A stretch of DNA of 64,000 nucleotides from the NCBI RefSeq assembly GCF_000002985.6, contig NC_003280.10:3406501-3470500 (forward strand). Direction: 5' to 3'. Within the stretch, counting starts at the first letter, position 1. Every line of letters begins with the position of its first letter. The stretch comes from Caenorhabditis elegans. Taxonomy: Eukaryota; Nematoda; Chromadorea; Rhabditida; Rhabditidae. Below are positions 53,647 to 64,000 of this stretch, in pieces. The notes under the pieces were generated by a model. That model had not been told where the DNA came from, did no database searches, and was given only the letters and a program-made list of their open reading frames with translations. Made by a program: the position numbers and the translations under genes.

Positions 53647-54652
53647 TTTGGAGAATGGTATTGGGGGTGAGATGGAGGGGAATATATGCCCAGAAGCTAA
53701 TCGAATTATCGAGAGAAAAGGGCTTCTGGGAACCGGGAAGACTGGAGCTGTTTTATGTATAGAAATTTCACATTTTTGAGCATTTTGAGCCAAGGACTGT
53801 GCTAAATTCAACATACTATTCAGCTCCTTGATCGTCCTGGTCGACCTGACAGCAATATTGAAGATAGGTATGTCTTCTATATGAATTTTCAAAGTTTGGG
53901 AAATCCATCGATTTTTGCCTATAAATGGTAGTTTCCATTAAATATTAAAATACGCACTAAAAGGTAGGGCTGAAAATGTACTATTTCTGTAACTACGTGA
54001 AGCTTCTTGTACCTACTGAAATATTGTTGGTATATTCTAAAAGAACTTAAAATTTACTACAAAGTTTCTGAAAGACATTTCAAAAAAAGTTACTTTGAAG
54101 AGATTTATGAATTTTCAAAGTTTCGAAAATTCATCGATTTTTGCCTATAAATGGTAGTTTCCATTCTCTTTCTTTTGGTCTCGTTTTCTGGATTGGATTC
54201 AAGTTCTGTGGCCAGGAACTTGACTGTCTACATGTCTAGTGATATGTATATTCCGAAATCTGTTATTGTTATGCCTGCCTGTAAGTAGCATTGGCAATGT
54301 GCCAAGTTTATAGCGGCATAGTACGTCATTTTCTACCAACTTCTTACTGATAACTACACCGAAGAAGAATGCCCGAGACCCGGCAAATCTCGGGTTAACA
54401 TTGCCCCAAGATCAAATATTATCGCACCAGATTCGGGCTTGCAGACGATGCCCAGACACGGCGACATTTGAGTATTCTCGGAGCAATCATTCTCGCGTTA
54501 CAATATAAACTATGCAACTCCGAACTGCAATTCAATTGGACAAGACAACGAGGGTTACTCTGGAATCAGTTAATCGTATAATACATATTATGTGTACACT
54601 TTCGAATCAAGTGAATGTTCAACAACTTTATTTCAGCAAATCCAAGTAGTAC
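53647..54652. other. Intergenic with a 59-bp direct repeat and a small hairpin
   Basis: Bases 53881-53939 and 54108-54166 are near-identical direct repeats (both contain GATTTTTGCCTATAAATGG). A hairpin GCCCGAGACCCGGC / CTCGGG lies at 54370-54401. No gene is seen. Confidence 0.5.
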
Positions 54653-55181
54653 TTATCCCTTACCACTATTATATTTGAGGTTTTCCATAGATGTGATGGC
54701 CCAGTCGCCCATAAACTGAAAGTCATATTATTTGTGGTGATTCTAAAGATTGAATTTTTCACAATGACTCACGCGTTTCTTTAGAATAAAATCAGCTGAT
54801 TTAAATGGAATGTCATACCCGTGGGGACTGAGCGGGAAAAAAACCGTTGTGGCGATATTTCGTCCGACAAAACGGGCGTCGTGGATTTTTGTATTAGGAT
54901 ATTTATAGAACTCGCGGATCATGTTTTTAGAGGAGAGATTTTCTGAGAAATGAAATTAATTATAACTTGCAGAGTCAGACACTCAATGGCTAACCATTAC
55001 TAGACAATAATAAACTATCCATAACACGAACATCAGAATACTTCACCGCTTTGATGAACTTTGTAAAGAACCTGTCAGCCAACTCCGTAGCATATTGATT
55101 TGCAGCAGGTGAACTAGGGGAGTCGTGCCCAAAACCCAGGGAGAGTCCGAGAATGGAGAGCAGAAGAATTGGAAGGCGCAT
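54653..55181 (-). CDS. Small secreted protein, predicted NTF2-like fold (family member 6)
   Basis: Three exons (55181 to ~54994; ~54944-54772; ~54719-54653). Signal peptide MRLPILLLSILGLSLGFG, followed by a short Pro/Ser stretch. Helix DRFFTKFIKAVKYSDVRVMD; then SSKNMIREFYKYPNTKIHDA, RNIATTVFFPLSPHG and FMGDWAITSMENL. It is a tandem duplicate of member 7, including the 5' flank (CATGTGTGGGTGGGTG) and the 3' end (GGATAAGTACTACTTGG in the gene sense). Confidence 0.68.
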
Positions 55182-56109
55182 TTTGAACCAAATGATAGAA
55201 AGAACAGGGTTGAAGGAAATTTATATATGATGCTAATTGAGTTAGAGAATATCATGTGTGGGTGGGTGCTTGAATTGAAATCAAAAACCACAAAAGCTCC
55301 TGATTAAAAATTTCGTGACAGTGCAGTCACATGGAAAGTGGTATTAGTGAAAAGCGGCCCAATGGTGGCTCAGAATGCTGCAAATGACTCTATGGTGAAC
55401 AACGTGAGGCCCGCTGTAAGACAGTCTACGGATGTTTAGGCCGCCAGTGGTCTGTTGGGCCTAGAAACGTTATTACTGCTTGCATTGACTCAAACTACTC
55501 TCAAGTAAGAAGAAATCAGCTTAGAATCCATAAAAGATATGAATCGAACACAATTCAAGCATGGGCAGATTAAGATAAGTCCCCTAAGTTGATGACAACG
55601 TGTGAATTTTGTGCAACGAGTGTGAGGAAACTTTCTGATAATCTTACTACTGCGTAAACTTTATCATGATTAATCCGGAAACCGGTGAAATTTTTAGCCC
55701 TTCAGAAAAAACCTGCTTCTGTTTGAAGTTGTTTTTTTTTAGTTTTAATGACCGTCATCTTCAGTTGTGGAAAGTGTTGTGACACCATGTTCGAGCTCAA
55801 ACGTTCTGAACTTGATGGAAAGATCAGATATTGGTTAGTCGAAAGTATAATCTAAAAATGGATCGGTTTTCGTTTCCATTTTGAAAAACTCAAAATTTGT
55901 TATAATAGATAAGTTTTGGAATGTTTTAAGATGTTGGAAGCGGCTTTGTTTGTTACTCTAAATCACATTAAGGACAAGTGAAATTCCGAACTTCAGATCT
56001 ACTGAGCAAGGTTCTACTGAAAATAGTTAATGGTATATTACATACTATGTGTACAATTTCGAATAATTTGAATGTTCAACAACTTTATTTCAGCAAATCC
56101 AAGTAGTAC
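55182..56109. other. Intergenic spacer between duplicated genes
   Basis: No gene or clear repeat seen apart from the duplicated flanks shared with the next gene. AT-rich. Confidence 0.5.
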
Positions 56110-56694
56110 TTATCCCTTAACACCATGATGTATGGTTTTATCAATAGAAGTCATGAGATAGTGACCTGCTAGCTGAAATCCGTATTATTTGTGGTGATTC
56201 TAAAAATTGCATTTTTCACAATGACTCACATTTTTGCTTAGAATGAAACCAGTTAATTTATATTTAATGTCATGCCCACTGGGTTGCTGCAGGAAAAGTA
56301 CATTAGTCTCAATCTGGTCTCCTGACAATCTTGCGTCGTTGATTTTTATGTAAGGATAATCATGGAATTCACTGATCATCTTTTCAGCGGAGAGGTCGTC
56401 TGGGAAATGAAATTAATTAGAATTTGCAGAGCCAGATACTCATAATAGCTCACGATAAATAGTCCATAATAAAGAATCCTCCAATTCGCGAACATTCCCA
56501 GACTTCACCGTTTTGATGAACTTTGTGAAGAACTGTTCAGCATTCTGCCAAGCATATTGATCAAGAAGTGAAATAGTGGACGTAGCATATTCATCAAGAG
56601 GTGGACGAGGTGGAGAGGAAGACGTGGAATAGAGGTCGTGCCAAAAGCCCAGGGAGAGTCCGAGAATGGAGAGCAGAAGAATTGGAAGGCGCAT
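56110..56694 (-). CDS. Small secreted protein, predicted NTF2-like fold (family member 7)
   Basis: Three exons, starting at ATG 56694 (an ATG nine bases upstream is also in frame). Signal peptide MRLPILLLSILGLSLGFW is almost identical to member 6. An insertion rich in Ser, Pro and aromatic residues (STSSSPPRPPLDEYATSTI) precedes the helix EQFFTKFIKTVKSGNVREL. The middle reads DLSAEKMISEFHDYPYIKIN; the end reads LAGHYLMTSIDKTIHHG. The mature part has diverged much more than the signal peptide and flanks, as expected for fast protein change after tandem duplication. Confidence 0.68.
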
Positions 56695-57117
56695 TTTGAA
56701 CAAAATGATAGAAAGATCGAGGTTGAAGGAAATTTATAGGCGACGATAATCGAATTAGAAAATATCATGTGTGGGTGGGTGTATGGATTGAGATCAAAAA
56801 CCAAGAAAGCTCATGATTTTCTTGACAGCACGATCACATGGAAAATGAAAATATTGAAAAGCGGCCCAATGGCGGCTTAAAATGCTGAAAATGGCTCTCT
56901 GACAAACAAACTGTTGGACAGTGCCTGGATGTTTGGGCCGCCACTCGACAGCCTTTATGTCGTTGGCGGTTTAATGTCCGCCCCGTCTTCAAAAAATTTG
57001 TTCATTGAAAATTGTGTTGTTTAGTCCGTCCCCGGCTGTTGGGCCACCATTTGTCTGCCAGTTCGGCCGTCAGATATTCGATGTCCGCGTTTCTGTGAAT
57101 GTCAGTTTCAAAATCCA

Positions 57118-57269
57118 CACGTGGTGTCAAAGTGCCCCATATGGGTTTAATCTACCAAAAATGCGGGAATTTTTTCCTCAAGTCAGAAAAAGGTGTCGTC
57201 AGAATGCTCTACCATGCAAACTTAGTTGAAAGGTTTGCGTACCGAAATGGGGCACTTTGACACCACGTG
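57118..57269. mobile_element. 152-bp palindromic element, perfect 22-bp inverted ends
   Basis: Bases 57118-57139 (CACGTGGTGTCAAAGTGCCC...) are the exact complement of 57248-57269. The interior has the ACCAAAAATGCGGGAATTTTT word of this repeat group. Confidence 0.85.
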
Positions 57270-57399
57270 CTGGGCTCTCATAGTAAATTTTGTGTAACTC
57301 TCAGAGATCAACCGCAAGAAGTCTGCTTTAATGCGCGTGTGTCTGTTTTTTATTACAAAATTAAAGAAAATCAGTTATCCCATTGGAACTGGAATGGTC

Positions 57400-57520
57400 A
57401 AGATCTTCTACGAGTTGTTCAAAGGGTGCCTAATCTCCAGGTCCGTCAAACCCTTCATGAAGCTTCAGCGTCCAGCCTCCAGTTTTCGGATGTTGCAAAT
57501 AGATATCTTCGGGATATTTA
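57400..57520 (-). pseudogene. Remnant of a secreted NTF2-like gene (exon 2 end)
   Basis: The minus strand has GGCTGGACGCTGAAG, then a GACGGACCTGGAGATTA word. These line up with the end of exon 2 of the neighbouring gene (GGCAACTGGACACTGAAG...GACCGACCTGGAGACCATT, protein NWTLKSMTDLETI). Indels break the frame. No signal peptide or first exon remains nearby. Confidence 0.5.
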
Positions 57521-57654
57521 ATTAGGACTCCCCTTTCCTTGGCCAATAATCAAGGATTAAATGCTAATTAAAACTCTTCTTTCAAATTCGAACAAGATCT
57601 GAATATATGTTCAAAAAAGTGAGCTAATACATGAGTAACAAAACTTTGTTCAAA

Positions 57655-58180
57655 TCAACCGAATAGTTGGATAAATGCATTATAATCAATGGTCTCCAGG
57701 TCGGTCATGCTCTTCAGTGTCCAGTTGCCAGTTTCCAAAAGTGTTGCAGCATCATGTTCCAGAACAAAAGTTGACGTTTTGTAATTGTCGTTTTGCAATT
57801 TGATGGTTGGACTTGACGGCTTGCAAAAGTAAGCTAAAAATGAAATTTCGTTCAAATTTCCATTCACAAAGTGCCAATCTCTGGATCTTGGCGCCAAGTC
57901 TTTTAGTTCTTGCATAAGTTTGCTGGCGTCGATGTTGGTGTTACCTAAAATTTATTGAATAGTCTGATATCTAACTTGAAAAATTACCGTTCTGGGGAGA
58001 AATAAATGGAAGAACTTTCAAAAGGTCTCCTGTAAAGATGGCTCTTTTGAACTGTTCTTGGAATTGGAGCACAATACTCCTCGTTTTCATATCTTGAATT
58101 AAACGATCATGCTCAGAATTTTCTGAAGCATAGATGACTGAAAGTCCGATAACGACGAGAAGGAAAAAAGGAAGGCGCAT
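57655..58180 (-). CDS. Small secreted protein, predicted NTF2-like fold (family member 8)
   Basis: Two exons (58180-57988 and 57944-57655, phase 1) give 160 residues. Signal peptide MRLPFFLLVVIGLSVIYA; helix IVLQFQEQFKRAIFTGDLLK; SPQN before the intron; then NTNIDASKLMQELKDLAP, RDWHFVNGNLNEISFLAYFC, STFVLEHDA and the closing GNWTLKSMTDLETI. It is the close paralogue of the partial gene at the right edge (63638-64000). The 9-bp minisatellite lies between the two. Confidence 0.75.
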
Positions 58181-58317
58181 CTCGACAATGGGAATACTGG
58201 TAGGAATCGCCAGAGTTTTAAAGGTGTGAGCAAATCGAATTAGGCATTCCCGTGGTTTATGGTCAAGGAAACAGGTAGGAGATCAGAAATTATGAAAGGA
58301 AAATTATGAGAAGGACA

Positions 58318-61300
58318 AAATCAATTGCTCAAGGTGCTCTAGGTGCTCAAGGTGCTCAAGGTGCTCAAGGTGCTGAATGTGCTCAAAGTGCTCGAGGTGC
58401 TCAAGTTGCTCAAGGTGCTCAATGTGGTCAAGGTTCTCAAGATGCTCAGTGTGCTCGAGGTGCTCGAGGTGCTCAAGGTGCTCGAGGTGCTCAAGCTGCC
58501 CAAGGTGCTCAATTGCTCTAGGTGCTAGAGGTGCTCAAGGCTCTCAAGATGATCGAAGTGCTCAATGTCCTCAAGGTGCTCGAGGTGCTCAAGTTGCTCA
58601 AGGTGCTCAATGTGGTCAAGGTTCTCAAGATGCTCAGTGTGCTCGAGGTGCTCGAGGTGCTCAAGGTGCTCGAGGTGCTCAAGCTGCCCAAGGTGTTCAA
58701 TTGCTCTAGGTGCTAGAGGTGCTCAAGGTTCTCAAGATGATCGAAGTGCTCAATGTCCTCAAGGTGCTCGAGGTGCTCAAGGTGCTCACGGTGCTCGAAG
58801 TGCTCGAGGTGCTCAAGGTGCTCACGGTGCTCAAGGTGCTGAATGTGCTCAAAGTGCTCGAAGTGCTCGAGCTGCTCAAGGTGCTGAATGTGCTCAAAGT
58901 GCTCGAAGTGCTCGAGGTGCTCAAGGTGCTCGAGCTGCTCAAGGTGCTGAATGTGCTCAAAGTGCTCGAAGTGCTCGAGGTGCTCAAGGTGCTCGAGCTG
59001 CTCAAGGTGCTGAATGTGCTCAAAGTGCTCGAGGTGCTCAAGTTGCTCAAGGTGCTCGAAGTGCTCGAGGTGCTCAAGGTGCTCGAGCTGCTCAAGGTGC
59101 TGAATGTGCTCAAAGTGCTCGAAGTGCTCGAGGTGCTCAAGGTGCTCGAGCTGCCCAAGGCGCTCAATTGCTCAAGATGCTCTAGGTGCTCAAGGTGCTC
59201 AAGGTGCTCGAGGTGCTCAAGGTGCTCGAGGTGCTCAAGGTGCTCGAGGTGCTCAAGGTGCTCGAGGTGCTCAAGGTGCTCAAGGTTCTCAAGATGATCC
59301 AATTGCTCAAGGTGCTCTAGGTGCTCAAGGTGCTCAAGGTGCTCAAGGTGCTGAATGTGCTCAAAGTGCTCGAGGTGCTCAAGTTGCTCAAGGTGCTCAA
59401 TGTGGTCAAGGTTCTCAAGATGCTCAGTGTGCTCGAGGTGCTCGAGGTGCTCAAGGTGCTCGAGGTGCTCAAGCTGCCCAAGGTGCTCAATTGCTCTAGG
59501 TGCTAGAGGTGCTCAAGGCTCTCAAGATGATCGAAGTGCTCAATGTCCTCAAGGTGCTCGAGGTGCTCAAGTTGCTCAAGGTGCTCAATGTGGTCAAGGT
59601 TCTCAAGATGCTCAGTGTGCTCGAGGTGCTCGAGGTGCTCAAGGTGCTCGAGGTGCTCAAGCTGCCCAAGGTGTTCAATTGCTCTAGGTGCTAGAGGTGC
59701 TCAAGGTTCTCAAGATGATCGAAGTGCTCAATGTCCTCAAGGTGCTCGAGGTGCTCAAGGTGCTCACGGTGCTCAAGGTGCTGAATGTGCTCAAAGTGCT
59801 CGAAGTGCTCGAGGTGCTCAAGGTGCTCGAGCTGCCCAAGGCGCTCAATTGCTCAAGATGCTCTAGGTGCTCAAGGTGCTCAAGGTGCTCAAGGTTCTCA
59901 AGATGATCGAGGTGCTTTAGGTGTTCGAAGTGCTCAATGTGCTCAAGGTGCTCGAGGTGCTCAAGCTGCCCAAGGTGCTCAATGTGCTCGAAGTGCTCGA
60001 GCTGCTCAAGGTGCTGAATGTGCTCAAAGTGCTCGAGGTGCTCAAGTTGCTCAAGGTGCTCGAAGTGCTCGAGGTGCTCAAGGTGCTCACGGTGCTCAAG
60101 GTGCTGAATGTGCTCAAAGTGCTCGAGGTGCTCAAGTTGCTCAAGGTGCTCGAAGTGCTCGAGGTGCTCAAGGTGCTCACGGTGCTCAAGGTGCTGAATG
60201 TGCTCAAAGTGCTCGAAGTGCTCAATGTGCTCAAGGTGCTCGAAGTGCTCGAGGTGCTCAAGGTGCTCACGGTGCTCAAGGTGCTGAATGTGCTCAAAGT
60301 GCTCGAGGTGCTCAAGTTGCTCAAGGTGCTCGAAGTGCTCGAGGTGCTCAAGGTGCTCACGGTGCTCAAGGTGCTGAATGTGCTCAAAGTGCTCGAAGTG
60401 CTCAATGTGCTCAAGGTGCTCGAAGTGCTCGAGGTGCTCAAGGTGCTCACGGTGCTCAAGGTGCTGAATGTGCTCAAAGTGCTCGAAGTGCTCAATGTGC
60501 TCAAGGTGCTCGAAGTGCTCGAGGTGCTCAAGGTGCTCACGGTGCTCAAGGTGCTGAATGTGCTCAAAGTGCTCGAGGTGCTCAAGTTGCTCAAGGTGCT
60601 CGAAGTGCTCGAGGTGCTCAAGGTGCTCACGGTGCTCAAGGTGCTGAATGTGCTCAAAGTGCTCGAAGTGCTCAATGTGCTCAAAGTGCTCGAAGTGCTC
60701 GAGGTGCTCAAGGTGCTCACGGTGCTCAAGGTGCTGAATGTGCTCAAAGTGCTCGAGGTGCTCAAGTTGCTCAAGGTGCTCGAAGTGCTCGAGGTGCTCA
60801 AGGTGCTCACGGTGCTCAAGGTGCTGAATGTGCTCAAAGTGCTCGAAGTGCTCAATGTGCTCAAGGTGCTCGAGGTGCTCAAGCTGCCCAAGGTGCTCAA
60901 TGTGCTCGAAGTGCTCGAGGTGCTCAAGGTGCTCGAGCTGCTCAAGGTGCTGAATGTGCTCAAAGTGCTCGAGGTGCTCAAGTTGCTCAAGGTGCTCGAA
61001 GTGCTCGAGGTGCTCAAGGTGCTCACGGTGCTCAAGGTGCTGAATGTGCTCAAAGTGCTCGAAGTGCTCGAGGTGCTCAAGGTGCTGAATGTGCTCAAAG
61101 TGCTCGAGGTGCTCAAGTTGCTCAAGGTGCTCGAAGTGCTCGAGGTGCTCAAGGTGCTCGAGCTGCTCAAGGTGCTGAATGTGCTCAAAGTGCTCGAAGT
61201 GCTCGAGCTGCTCAAGGTGCTGAATGTGCTCAAAGTGCTCGAAGTGCTCGAGGTGCTCAAGGTGCTCGAGCTGCTCAACGTGCTGAATGTGCTCAAAGTG

Positions 61301-63236
61301 CTCGAAGTGCTCGAGGTGCTCAAGGTGCTCACGGTGCTCAAGGTGCTGAATGTGCTCAAAGTGCTCGAAGTGCTCGAGGTGCTCAAGGTGCTCGAGCTGC
61401 TCAAGGTGCTGAATGTGCTCAAAGTGCTCGAAGTGCTCGAGGTGCTCAAGGTGCTCACGGTGCTCAAGGTGCTGAATGTGCTCAAAGTGCTCGAAGTGCT
61501 CGAGGTGCTCAAGGTGCTCGAGCTGCTCAAGGTGCTGAATGTGCTCAAAGTGCTCGAAGTGCTCGAGCTGCTCAAGGTGCTGAATGTGCTCAAAGTGCTC
61601 GAGGTGCTCAAGTTGCTCAAGGTGCTCGAAGTGCTCGAGGTGCTCAAGGTGCTCACGGTGCTCAAGGTGCTGAATGTGCTCAAAGTGCTCGAAGTGCTCA
61701 ATGTGCTCAAGGTGCTCGAGGTGCTCAAGCTGCCCAAGGTGCTCAATGTGCTCGAAGTGCTCGAGGTGCTCAAGGTGCTCGAGCTGCTCAAGTTGCTCAA
61801 GGTGCTCGAAGTGCTCGAGGTGCTCAAGGTGCTCACGGTGCTCAAGGTGCTGAATGTGCTCAAAGTGCTCGAAGTGCTCGAGGTGCTCAAGGTGCTGAAT
61901 GTGCTCAAAGTGCTCGAGGTGCTCAAGTTGCTCAAGGTGCTCGAAGTGCTCGAGGTGCTCAAGGTGCTCACGGTGCTCAAGGTGCTGAATGTGCTCAAAG
62001 TGCTCGAAGTGCTCGAGGTGCTCAAGGTGCTGAATGTGCTCAAAGTGCTCGAGGTGCTCAAGTTGCTCAAGGTGCTCGAAGTGCTCGAGGTGCTCAAGGT
62101 GCTCGAGCTGCTCAAGGTGCTGAATGTGCTCAAAGTGCTCGAAGTGCTCAATGTGCTCAAGGTGCTCGAGGTGCTCAAGGTGCTCGAGCTGCTCAAGGTG
62201 CTGAATGTGCTCAATGTGCTCAAAGTGCTCGAGGTGCTCAAGTTGCTCAAGGTGCTCGAAGTGCTCGAGGTGCTCAAGGTGCTCACGGTGCTCAAGGTGC
62301 TGAATGTGCTCAAAGTGCTCGAAGTGCTCGAGGTGCTCAAGGTGCTCGAGCTGCCCAAGGCGCTCAATTGCTCAAGATGCTCTAGGTGCTCAAGGTGCTC
62401 AAGGTGCTCAAGGTTCTCAAGATGATCGAGGTGCTTTAGGTGTTCGAAGTGCTCAATGTGCTCAAGGTGCTCGAGGTGCTCAAGGTGCTCGAGGTGCTCA
62501 AGGTGCTCGAGGTGCTCAAGCTGCCCAAGGTGCTCAATGTGCTCAAGGTGCTCGAGGTGCTCAAGGTGCTCAAGGTTCTCAAGATGATCGAAGTGCTCAA
62601 TGTGCTCAAGGTGCTCGAGGTGCTCAAGGTGCTTGAGGTGCTCAAGGTGCTCGAGGTGCTCAAGGTGCTCGAGGTGCTCAAGGTGCTCGAGGTGCTCAAG
62701 GTGCTCGAGGTGCTCAAGGTGCTCGAAGTGCTCAAGCTGCCCAAGGTGCTCAATGTGCTCAAGGTGCTCGAGGTGCTCACGGTGCTCAAGGTGCTGAATG
62801 TGCTCAAAGTGCTCGAGGTGCTCAAGTTGCTCAAGGTGCTTGAAGTGCTCGAAGTGCTCGAGGTGCTCAAGGTGCTCGAGCTGCCCAAGGCGCTCAATTG
62901 CTCAAGGTGCTCTAGGTGCTCAAGGTGCTCAAGGTGCTCAAGGTTCTCAAGATGATCGAGGTGCTTTAGGTGTTCGAAGTGCTCAATGTGCTCAAGGTGC
63001 TCGAGGTGCTCAAGGTGCTCGAGGTGCTCAAGGTGCTCGAGGTGCTCAAGCTGCCCAAGGTGCTCAATTGCTCTAGGTGCTAGAGGTGCTCAATATGCTC
63101 AAGGTGCTTGAAGTTCTCAAAATGCTCAAGGTGCTCAAGATGCTCAAGGTGCCCAAGTTGCTCAAGGTGCTCAAAGTTCTCAAAGTGTTCGAGGTGCTCA
63201 CGGTGCTCAAGGTGATCAAGGTGCTCACGGGGTTCT
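58318..63236 (+). repeat. ~4.9-kb minisatellite, 9-bp unit GGTGCTCAA, ~90-bp higher-order repeat
   Basis: The whole block is made of 9-mers of the form GGTGCTCAA, with variants such as GGTGCTCGA, AGTGCTCGA, GGTGCTGAA, TGTGCTCAA, GTTGCTCAA and GGTGCTCAC. In 60000-62350 ten 9-mers often recur in a fixed order, giving a ~90-bp higher-order unit. Segments near 58377-58709 and 59355-59687 are duplicated at a 978-bp offset. All three plus frames are open for long distances (GAQ, VLK and CSR repeats), simply because the unit is a multiple of three with no stop. Confidence 0.95.
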
Positions 63237-63243
63237 GGCCTTC

Positions 63244-63465
63244 CTCATTGAATTTTCGCGCTCCATTTACAATCGCCTGCCGGACAACGCGTGGAAAAGT
63301 GTCGTGTATTCCACACGGACAAATACATCAGTTTTACAACTAAAAACGAGCCGCGACGCGGCACGCAACGCGCCGTATCTCTATACAAAATCTCTCCGAC
63401 CCAAAATGGCCTAGTTCGGCAAACTCTGCCATTTCGATTTATGAGGGAAGCCAGAATTCCGTGGG
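63244..63465. mobile_element. Dispersed repeat, uninterrupted copy
   Basis: Runs from CTCATTGAATTTTCGCGCTC through CGCCTGCCGGACAACGCGTG, a GC-rich centre GCCGCGACGCGGCACGCAAC, and CTAGTTCGGCAAACTC to CCAGAATTCCGTG. It is the same repeat as the two halves at 51268-51605, in the other orientation. It is flanked on both sides by minisatellite units (a few more lie at 63463-63510), so it appears to have inserted into the end of the minisatellite. Confidence 0.75.
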
Positions 63466-63637
63466 TGCTCAAGGTGCTCGAAATGCTCGAGGTGCTTAAT
63501 GTGCTCAAGGCAAAATTTCTGAAAAGCGTCTTGTCATGTTCAAGTTAGACTTTATGAATGCTATTGTTTATTAATCACAAAACCAAAAAAAACATCAGTT
63601 ATCCCATAACATTTGGAAGCGCAAAGTCATGCCTTGT

Positions 63638-64000
63638 TTAGTTTTTAGAACCGTAAATGGTTGCAAGCTCCGTCATGCTCTTCATGGTCCAGTTTCCAGT
63701 AATCGGATGGGTTTCCACTCCATGTTCCAGGACAAAAATTCCTGTTTTGATGGGATATTCAACTCTTGTTGGTCTAAAAATCAATGACAATGAAACTTCG
63801 TTGCGATTTCCATTCACAAAATGCCCTTCACGGAATCCTGGGCTGAAGCCTGTGAGCTGCTGGATGAGCTTGCTGGCGTCGATGTTGCTGTTACCTGAAG
63901 CTCACAAAATTGTTTCATAACAGAACTTGAACAAACCATTCTGGGGAGAAATGAATTTAAGAACTCTAAAAACGTCTCCAGACTTGATTGCACTACGAAG
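63638..64000 (-). CDS. Secreted NTF2-like family member 9, cut by the window edge
   Basis: Exon 2 (about 63893-63638) codes NSNIDASKLIQQLTGFSPGF, GHFVNGNRNEVSLSLIF, GIFVLEHGVETHPI and the closing GNWTMKSMTELATI. Exon 1 continues off the edge (LRSAIKSGDVFRVLKFISPQ before the splice). It matches member 8 in every block, including the SPQN/G phase 1 junction. The signal peptide lies outside the window. Confidence 0.72.

Noticed and set aside
59785-62425. Very long open frames (over 800 codons) in several frames of the minisatellite
   Set aside because: They exist in all three plus frames and one minus frame because the 9-bp unit has no stop codon. The translations are pure GAQ/VLK/CSR repeats with no signal peptide, introns or domain.
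58318-63236. CRISPR-like regular array
   Set aside because: No spacers: units are adjacent 9-mers, and the window is eukaryotic.

Overview
The window is nematode nuclear DNA, almost certainly from a Caenorhabditis species of the Elegans group. The evidence is AT-rich sequence, 40-60 nt introns ending in TTTTCAG, AATAAA signals, exact TTAGGC (Caenorhabditis telomere-type) repeats, several palindromic repeat types that I associate with Caenorhabditis genomes, and worm-typical families (M13 neprilysins, ShKT peroxidase, FBA_2 F-box protein, C6-domain secreted protein, RMD protein). The exact species cannot be fixed from the sequence alone.

Layout. 1-19 kb is a neprilysin (M13 zinc metallopeptidase) cluster: a broken terminal exon at the left edge, a frameshifted pseudogene (647-3300, +), an apparently intact divergent member (10338-14156, +) and a canonical full-length member (14502-19032, -). 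Between them lie two copies of a tiny single-pass membrane protein gene, an N-terminally truncated F-box/FBA_2 gene, an unrecognised multi-exon gene and a proline/threonine-rich membrane protein. 19-23 kb is repeat-rich and apparently gene-free. 23.2-28.5 kb holds an RMD-type gene (+) and an ShKT-haem peroxidase gene of the MLT-7/SKPO type (-), converging tail to tail. 28.5-34 kb is mostly non-coding: a 355-bp inverted-repeat element with perfect 35-bp ends, a CCTGTCCTGG-type minisatellite, and tRNA-Thr(AGT) and tRNA-Lys(CTT).

The right half is a nursery of young, fast-changing gene families. From 37 to 48 kb there is an array of ten paralogues, some intact and some broken. Each complete copy has an 81-nt first exon coding a conserved 27-residue N-terminal motif, a long coiled-coil exon and a short last exon. 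Together they end in a ubiquitin-like fold that lacks the C-terminal Gly-Gly. Seven copies of a strongly conserved ~45-60 bp box lie 100-230 bp upstream of start codons. I regard this array as the best candidate for an undescribed system.

Around and beyond it (34-37 kb and 49-64 kb) is a family of small secreted proteins with a predicted NTF2-like fold: eight readable genes, one interrupted by a mariner element, and one remnant. Two neighbouring members are separated by a ~5 kb minisatellite (58.3-63.2 kb) built on a 9-bp unit with ~90-bp higher-order repeats. Its very long reading frames are artefacts of the period. Repeats of several kinds (interstitial TTAGGC tracts, hairpin repeats, palindromic elements) sit in introns and between genes throughout.
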